DNA of 46,565 bases, taken from NCBI GenBank assembly GCA_024276495.1, contig JAJRXC010000067.1, positions 1-46,565 on the forward strand, in the 5' to 3' direction. How positions within the stretch are numbered: position 1 is the stretch's first letter; every line of letters starts with the position of its first letter. The notes beneath the pieces are model-generated. The model was given only the letters and a program-made list of their open reading frames with translations. It was not told the DNA's origin and did not search any database. The translations under genes and the position numbers were made by a program. This DNA is from Actinomycetes bacterium. GTDB lineage: Bacteria > Actinomycetota > Acidimicrobiia > Acidimicrobiales > Aldehydirespiratoraceae. Of the stretch, positions 41,753 through 46,565 are shown one piece after another.

Positions 41753-42324
41753 ACGACGAGCGGCTTGCGTTCGCGGACATCCAGGCACACATCGCCGACC
41801 TGGCCGAACCACTGGTCGGCCATCCCGATCCCGCCATCGCCGAGGCGGTGACGGAACTGCTCGACTGGATCGACGTCTTCAACGGCACCGGGATCGGGCG
41901 GCTCATCGATCTGGTGAGGGAATGGCGAGGTGAGATCTTCCTCGGGGCCGCGGCGACCGACCCGATCGTGGGCCCCCTGCTCGCGGCCTACGGGCTCGGT
42001 GAGGGGATCGACGTCGACGAGGCGCGCGTGGCCGTGCAGGCCGCCCTCGCCGAGGTTCGCCCGTATCTCCACTCCCACGGTGGCGACATGGAGTTGATCG
42101 ACATCACCGATGGTGTGGTGCGGCTCAAGCTGCACGGCTCGTGCGATGGATGCACCGCGTCGGATCAGACGATCACCGAACAAGTCGAGACGTCACTTCG
42201 TGAGAACTGGGTCCACTTTCGTCGTGTCGAAATCGAGGAGATGACAGCGGATCCGCACCCGCCACCGGTTCCGGGGTCGATCACGACCGGCCTGCAGATC
42301 CGCCCGAGCACCGACGGCGAGTGA
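41749..42324 (+). CDS. NifU C-terminal domain protein
   Basis: A 191-residue protein. Residues 95-150 form a NifU-type Fe-S scaffold domain (VRPYLHSHGGDMELIDIT, KLHGSCDGCTAS with Cys132 and Cys135). The N-terminal 90 residues are a helical extension of unknown fold and the C-terminus has a Pro-rich tail. It likely delivers Fe-S clusters to HhyS. ATGA overlap with the preceding gene. Confidence 0.88.
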   Translation: MNDERLAFADIQAHIADLAEPLVGHPDPAIAEAVTELLDWIDVFNGTGIGRLIDLVREWRGEIFLGAAATDPIVGPLLAAYGLGEGIDVDEARVAVQAALAEVRPYLHSHGGDMELIDITDGVVRLKLHGSCDGCTASDQTITEQVETSLRENWVHFRRVEIEEMTADPHPPPVPGSITTGLQIRPSTDGE

Positions 42325-42873
42325 ATGGAACCGGACCGGCCAGGCAACCAGGGTGTCGAGACACCCGTGAGCCAACTCCACGACGACATCCCGTTTCGGG
42401 CTCGGGCCCTGGCCCAGGCTCATCCGCTCACCGAATCGGCCTCGTCGTACCGGGAGAGCCGCATCTCGATCGAGCGCGAGACCCAGCCCCTGCCCGAGTT
42501 CGCCGACTGGGCCGCGACCGCGTTCCTCGTCGGGTACTGCGTGCGCCGGGTCGAGGAAGCCGACGCCGCTGAACAGCTGACGGTCGCGTTCGGCCGCGCG
42601 GTCGAGGACCTCGACCTGCTCGGGGCGGCGGCGACCCGAATCGCCGATGATCTCCGTTCCGGTCGCCCGGCGGGGACCGATCTGCTCGATCCCGAGCTCG
42701 TCGAATCCGCGCTCGATGCCGTCATCGGCTCGGAGGTCGACAAACGTCGGGAGCATTGGCGAGAGCACGTCAGCAACGAGGACTGGGCGATGTTCGAGCA
42801 GTACGTCACCTGGTGGGTGGTGCACGGCTACGCCGTGCGGGCGGCCGAACGACCAGCCGTCATCACTTCATGA
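42325..42873 (+). CDS. Conserved-looking hypothetical protein in hydrogenase operon
   Basis: A 182-residue soluble protein of mixed helices (PEFADWAATAFLVGYCVRRV, EDLDLLGAAATRIADDL) without recognised domains. It begins directly after the NifU gene stop and overlaps the protease gene by four bases, so it is an integral operon member. An in-frame GTG at 42367 (VSQLHDD) is a possible alternative start. Function unknown; hydrogenase assembly is inferred from location only. Confidence 0.7.
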   Translation: MEPDRPGNQGVETPVSQLHDDIPFRARALAQAHPLTESASSYRESRISIERETQPLPEFADWAATAFLVGYCVRRVEEADAAEQLTVAFGRAVEDLDLLGAAATRIADDLRSGRPAGTDLLDPELVESALDAVIGSEVDKRREHWREHVSNEDWAMFEQYVTWWVVHGYAVRAAERPAVITS

Positions 42874-43391
42874 GGGTGATCGTAGCCGGTGTCGGCAACG
42901 TCTTGCGCTCCGACGACGGATTCGGCGTCGAGGTCGCCAATCGTCTCTTGCGCCGCGGCCAGCCCGACGGCGTCACGGTCGTGGAGACGGGAATCGCCGG
43001 CATCCAGCTGGTCCAGGATCTCATGGATGGTTACGACGCCGTGATCGTGATCGACACGGTCGACCGTGGTCGACCGCCCGGGACCGTCATGGTGATCGAG
43101 CCCGATGTCGTCGACGTGCAGGAGCTCGACCACAACGAGCGCTACGACCTTCTCGCCGACATGCACATGGCGACGCCCGAACGCTCGTTGATGCTCGCCC
43201 GCGCCCTGGAGATCCTTCCTGACGACGTGTTGATGGTCGGCTGCCAACCCTTCGACGTGGAGTCGCCGGCGATCGGTCTGTCGCCGGCGATCGAGGCCGC
43301 GATCGAGCCGGCCATCGCCGAAGTCGACCGGTGCATCCGTGAGCTTCTCGACCGCGGACCACGCCGTCGACGCGGGGAAGACCATGAGTGA
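42870..43391 (+). CDS. Hydrogenase maturation protease
   Basis: A 173-residue HycI/HyaD/HoxM-family endopeptidase. GVGNVLRSDDGFGVEV holds the first nickel-recognition acid (Asp15/16), VIVIDTVDRGRPPGTV the second Asp, and LADMHMATPERSL the His. It should remove the hhyL C-terminal peptide after His606 once nickel is in place. ATG 42870 overlaps the preceding stop (ATGA). Confidence 0.93.
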   Translation: MRVIVAGVGNVLRSDDGFGVEVANRLLRRGQPDGVTVVETGIAGIQLVQDLMDGYDAVIVIDTVDRGRPPGTVMVIEPDVVDVQELDHNERYDLLADMHMATPERSLMLARALEILPDDVLMVGCQPFDVESPAIGLSPAIEAAIEPAIAEVDRCIRELLDRGPRRRRGEDHE

Positions 43392-44715
43392 GGCGGTCGG
43401 GCGGGAATCGTCGATCACGGCCCTCGAGACGCAGCTCGCGAACACCTCACGGGCCACAGACCCCTTCGGCTGGGCGATCGCCTCGTACCGGCTGGGCTTG
43501 GCCCGAGCCGAGTCGCCGATCGGACGTCCCGAGGACAATCTCCGCTCGGCGCTCGAGCTCTACGATGCCGCGGCCGGCGTTCTCACCGAACGCGGCGCGC
43601 CGATCGAGCACGCGCGGGTGTTGAACGCGGCGGCGTCGGCCCACCGGCTGCTCGGCGATCCGCGGCGGGCCGCCGAGCTCTTCGAACGGGCGTCGCGCGT
43701 GCTCGAGGGGCGGGGCGGCGACGCGGAATGGGCCGGCGTTCTCTCCAACCTGGGCCTCGCCCTGACCGATTGTGGCGAAACCGCCCCGGCCGTCGAGGCG
43801 TTCGAGCGCGCGCTCGAGCTCCTGGCCGGCGATGATGCCGAGCAACGGCGAGCCCGCGTCGCGGCTCGCCACAATCTGGCCCAGACCCTCATGTCCACCG
43901 GGCACCACGACGATCTGGCATCCGCGGTGGAGGTGCTCGAGCAGGCGGCGGCGGAGTGCGTGGATGAGGTCTCACCGCTCCACAAGGCGATGGTCGCGCA
44001 CAGTCTCGGCGTCGCCCGGAAGGGGCAGGCGGAGATCGACGTCGAGGCGCGACGCGAACGGCTCGAACAGGCGATTCGGCACTTCGACGAGAGCCTGGAG
44101 ATCTTCACCGCCTCGTCCTTCCCGTTCCACCACGCGGTGGCGAAGCAGAATCTCGGGCTGGCACTGGCCGGTCGGGGCGACACCGACTCGTTGCGGCGGG
44201 CGCTGTCGTGCTACGAGGACGCGGTGGCCACCTTCGACCCACGTCTGCACCCCACCCACTGGCGGGCGACCTACGAGAACATGGAGGCGCTCGAGGCGCG
44301 ACTCCGGGTCGTCGCGGCCGACCAGTCCCGTCACGATCACTTCGCGACGCTTCTCGGCGACATGGACGCCACCGAGCGGCTCGGGGTGGTGCGCGAGCGA
44401 TTCGCGAGATTCGAACGTCTTCCTCCGAGGCAACAGGTCGATCGATTGTGCGAGTTGACCGACGCCATCGTCCGTCAGCCCCCACGCTCGTTCGTCGCGA
44501 CGCTTCGCACGATAATCGCGGTGCTCATGGAGCTGCCCGACGACCTGTTGCGCTCGGCGCTCGAGGCCCAGCTGATCGCCCATTCGCGGCTCGGCCCCCA
44601 CGAGCGACGCGCCGCGGACTTCGTGCTCGACGAGGCGATCAACGCGCTCCTCTTCGGCCCCCAACGAATCCGGGTGCGCGACTTGCTCGTCGAGATCGGG
44701 TGGGAGCGCCCGTGA
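43384..44715 (+). CDS. TPR-repeat protein
   Basis: A 443-residue alpha-solenoid. Successive TPR-like helix pairs are visible: ALELYDAAAGVLTERGAP, RRAAELFERASRVLE, GVLSNLGLALTDCGETAPAV, KAMVAHSLGVARKGQA and HHAVAKQNLGLALAGRGD. The last 120 residues are helical without repeats. It probably acts as a docking scaffold in hydrogenase assembly. It overlaps the protease gene by eight bases. Confidence 0.83.
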   Translation: MSEAVGRESSITALETQLANTSRATDPFGWAIASYRLGLARAESPIGRPEDNLRSALELYDAAAGVLTERGAPIEHARVLNAAASAHRLLGDPRRAAELFERASRVLEGRGGDAEWAGVLSNLGLALTDCGETAPAVEAFERALELLAGDDAEQRRARVAARHNLAQTLMSTGHHDDLASAVEVLEQAAAECVDEVSPLHKAMVAHSLGVARKGQAEIDVEARRERLEQAIRHFDESLEIFTASSFPFHHAVAKQNLGLALAGRGDTDSLRRALSCYEDAVATFDPRLHPTHWRATYENMEALEARLRVVAADQSRHDHFATLLGDMDATERLGVVRERFARFERLPPRQQVDRLCELTDAIVRQPPRSFVATLRTIIAVLMELPDDLLRSALEAQLIAHSRLGPHERRAADFVLDEAINALLFGPQRIRVRDLLVEIGWERP

Positions 44716-45149
44716 TCGCGCCGGACCCGGTGGTCGAGACCGCCAGGGCCTTCATCGACGCGATCATCTGGGGCGAGCACTCGACGATCTGGTCGTTGTT
44801 CAGCCCCGCCGGCCGCGACCGGGTGCTCGCCGCGGGCCTTCGGGGTGGTCTCGACGCGGTCATGGCCGAACGAATCCGTCTCGACACCGCCTAGCGCTCG
44901 GAGCTCGACGATTTCCTCTCCGGTGTCGTCCGCGGACTTCGCATCGATCTGTCGTCGGCCGACCTCGAGGCGATCGAGGTGCGCCGCGTCGATGCCGATG
45001 GCGCTGGCGCTGGCGCTGGCGCGAGGGTGCGGCTGGAGACCCCCGCCCCATTTCACGCCGACGCGTGGCCGGTCGGGTCGTTGGATCTCTCCGAGATCGA
45101 CGGTCGCTGGCGCATCGACAAGCTGACCCCGCGCCGAACCCGCACATGA
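44712..45149 (+). pseudogene. Hypothetical operon gene interrupted by an in-frame amber codon
   Basis: The frame starts at GTG 44712 (overlapping the TPR gene's stop as GTGA), runs 60 codons to a TAG at 44892-44894, and then continues open as RSELDDFLSGVVRGLRID to a TGA at 45147-45149 that overlaps the next gene's ATG. Both halves read as one 145-residue protein, resembling a small NTF2-like/SnoaL-type domain at best. A CAG-to-TAG change, a sequencing error or stop readthrough would each explain it. The second half includes a (GGCGCT)3 run encoding Gly-Ala repeats. Function unknown. Confidence 0.6.
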
Positions 45150-45877
45150 CGGAGCACCGCGCCACGCAGCACCACACGATCGGCGTGTCGGTCGAGGCGC
45201 TCGCCGCCGCGTGGTCACGTCGCGACCACGTTCCGCAGGGAAGCATCGTCGTCGTCGACACCGAGATCGCCGCCCGTCGCCGTCTCGGCGAACCCTGGTC
45301 GGCGGCGGCCGACGACTCGCTCTCGCTGGCGATGATCCTGCGCCCGGACATCGCCCTGGACGGCCAGGATCTCCTGTGGCTGGTCGCGGCGCTGGCGGCG
45401 GCCGACGCGGGGGCGTCGTGCAGCCGGAGGGATCTCACGATTCGGTGGCCCGACACGATCGGGGTCGTCGGGACCGATGTCGCTGCCGCGTTCGTGAACG
45501 TCGTGACCCAACTCGGGCCGGGGCGGATCGAACATGCCGTCGTGTCGTTGCGATTCCGCTTGTCCCGACTGGGGATCAGCGCCAGTCACCGTGCGGACCT
45601 CCTCGACCAGGCGGCACGCAGTCTCGACGATTCGGCTTCGTTGCTCGCCGAGGATCCCCAACTTCTCATCGACGCCGTCACCGAACGCAGCGACCTGATC
45701 GGCAGTCGGGTGAAGGTCACTCTCCTTCCCCGGGGCGAGGCTCGGGGTCGGGCAACCGCCCTCGACCCATCGGGCCGGCTTGTGCTGGAGACCGCCACCG
45801 GCATGCTCGAGCATGTTCCCGTCGACGGTCTGCGAACGATCGAGACGGTTCGAACCGATCCGACCGGCGTGACCTAG
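45146..45877 (+). CDS. Biotin protein ligase-fold protein, likely degenerate
   Basis: A 243-residue protein. Its middle resembles a BirA catalytic domain (SLSLAMILRPDIAL, DLTIRWPDTIGVVG), and the C-terminal 50 residues match the BPL C-terminal barrel (GSRVKVTLLPRGEARGRATALD, LVLETATGMLEHVPVDG). The biotin-binding GRGRxG loop and the lysine-containing K-x-x-G-I-L segment are not evident, so biotin transfer is doubtful. It overlaps the amber-interrupted gene (ATGA). Its stop TAG at 45875-45877 shares a CTAG with the stop of the converging gene. Confidence 0.65.
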   Translation: MTEHRATQHHTIGVSVEALAAAWSRRDHVPQGSIVVVDTEIAARRRLGEPWSAAADDSLSLAMILRPDIALDGQDLLWLVAALAAADAGASCSRRDLTIRWPDTIGVVGTDVAAAFVNVVTQLGPGRIEHAVVSLRFRLSRLGISASHRADLLDQAARSLDDSASLLAEDPQLLIDAVTERSDLIGSRVKVTLLPRGEARGRATALDPSGRLVLETATGMLEHVPVDGLRTIETVRTDPTGVT

Positions 45878-46565
45878 GTGGACGGACCGACGCCGACGAG
45901 CTCGACGAGGTCGGGCTCGGCTTCGTCGGGCGGGTCACGGTCGTCGGGTTCTGTGGGTGGGCCGGGATTGGCGTAGGGAGGCGCCGTCACTCGGGTGATC
46001 GCGAGCATGGCACCGCCGTAGGCGATGACCAGTATCCCGACCATCACCAGAAGCGGCGGGAAGACATCGACGGGCGGGGGTGTCGTGTCGAGCGTGCGGT
46101 AGTCGTCGGCGACGGCTCGGATCGCCGGTACGACGTCCCCGGCGAAGTAGTCGCGGATCTCCGGGACCGAGCTGACCTGGGACCCGTCGAAGCGGGTGAG
46201 GCCCTCGGTTCCCGGGACGGCCCGCCACGAGTCGGTGACGACCATGAGGTTCACGATCGCCTGCGCCAGATTGGGAGTGTTCTCCGCGATCGCGGCCAGC
46301 ACCGCGTCACCATCGGCCAACGCCGAGTTGTCCGCCACAAAGCCCAACAGATCCGGAATCTCCGCACTCACCCCATCGAGCGGCAACGCCAACAAGAGAT
46401 GATACGTCTGCGGAAAACTCTCCTGGAGCGCCGCCAACACCTCATCGGCGGTCAACCCCGTCGCCCCCGCCACCAACTCCACCAGCGGCCCCACCTCACC
46501 GGCCGCGCCACCCTGCGCGTCGACCAACGGATCCGCCATGTTCGTGATGTTGTCGACGATGCCGA
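45874..46565 (-). CDS. Membrane-anchored hypothetical protein, 5'-truncated
   Basis: The frame runs off the right edge, so the N-terminus is missing (an in-frame ATG at 46539 is probably internal). The visible 230 residues contain an extracytoplasmic-looking helical region (AQAIVNLMVVTDSWRAVPG, EIRDYFAGDVVPAIRAVAD), one membrane helix (FPPLLVMVGILVIAYGGAML) and a Pro/Asp-rich tail. It slightly resembles MCE-associated proteins, but I cannot assign it. It converges on the BirA-like gene with a 4-base overlap. Confidence 0.6.
   Translation of the reverse strand, partial: GIVDNITNMADPLVDAQGGAAGEVGPLVELVAGATGLTADEVLAALQESFPQTYHLLLALPLDGVSAEIPDLLGFVADNSALADGDAVLAAIAENTPNLAQAIVNLMVVTDSWRAVPGTEGLTRFDGSQVSSVPEIRDYFAGDVVPAIRAVADDYRTLDTTPPPVDVFPPLLVMVGILVIAYGGAMLAITRVTAPPYANPGPPTEPDDRDPPDEAEPDLVELVGVGPST

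Noticed and set aside
44892-44894. Pyrrolysine at the amber codon
   Set aside because: No pyl genes are in the window, the lineage is not known for pyrrolysine use, and a CAG-to-TAG change is simpler.
1-46565. CRISPR arrays, tRNA genes, rRNA genes, insertion sequences, integrase or phage genes
   Set aside because: None could be supported by reading either strand; the repeats present are protein-coding or simple.

Overview
The window is high-GC DNA with dense, mostly 4-base-overlapping operons and many GTG starts. Gene content fits a free-living aerobic actinobacterium, most like Acidimicrobiia/Ilumatobacter-type lineages; this is inferred from gene content only. No rRNA, tRNA, insertion sequence, CRISPR array or prophage was seen, and no stretch over 300 bases lacks a gene.

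Region 1 (1-9360): the end of an Asp-rich repeat protein; a minus-strand operon TetR - two half-ABC exporters - M20 peptidase; a divergent Baeyer-Villiger-type flavin monooxygenase; a CBS-pair protein; and a GrdB-family protein whose ORF is interrupted by one in-frame UGA at a U-x-x-C motif, read here as selenocysteine (Sec).

Region 2 (9362-28577): an N-acyl-D-amino-acid deacylase-like amidohydrolase, then a 12-gene minus-strand operon (23572 down to 11149) that reads as an aromatic pathway. It holds two extradiol dioxygenases, a histidine phosphatase, an ATP-grasp plus phosphohistidine-domain pair shaped like a split PEP synthase/phenylphosphate synthase, a Rieske oxygenase and the whole 4-oxalocrotonate branch of the meta-cleavage pathway. 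A divergent IclR gene leads a small operon (HAD hydrolase, third hydratase-family gene), followed by a minus-strand HAD, a sulfotransferase and a DUF1214-like gene. I propose that phenol-type substrates are activated by phosphorylation, oxidised by the Rieske enzyme, dephosphorylated and then ring-cleaved.

Region 3 (28737-45877): a group 1h (high-affinity, actinobacterial type) [NiFe]-hydrogenase island. The structural genes hhyS-hhyL lead a plus operon with two maturation-protease-like genes, a NifU domain protein, a TPR protein, an amber-interrupted gene and a biotin-ligase-fold protein. A divergent minus operon carries three single-pass membrane proteins, a Cys/His-tailed winged-helix-like protein, a PadR regulator, a CooC-type ATPase, HypC, a SIS-HypC fusion, a SIS protein, HypD and HypE. 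Two further CooC/MinD-type ATPases lie at 28737-30244, next to a PadR-reductase pair. No hypA, hypB or hypF is present.

The most striking finding is the second of these ATPases (29504-30244). Its reading frame contains two UGA codons six bases apart, exactly where CooC proteins carry the metal-binding Cys-x-Cys, followed by Cys. A perfect 7-bp hairpin with an AGTT loop sits 19 nt downstream. The simplest reading is a Sec-Pro-Sec-Cys CooC-type nickel ATPase, which I do not know to be described. The window ends in a partial membrane-anchored protein of unknown function.
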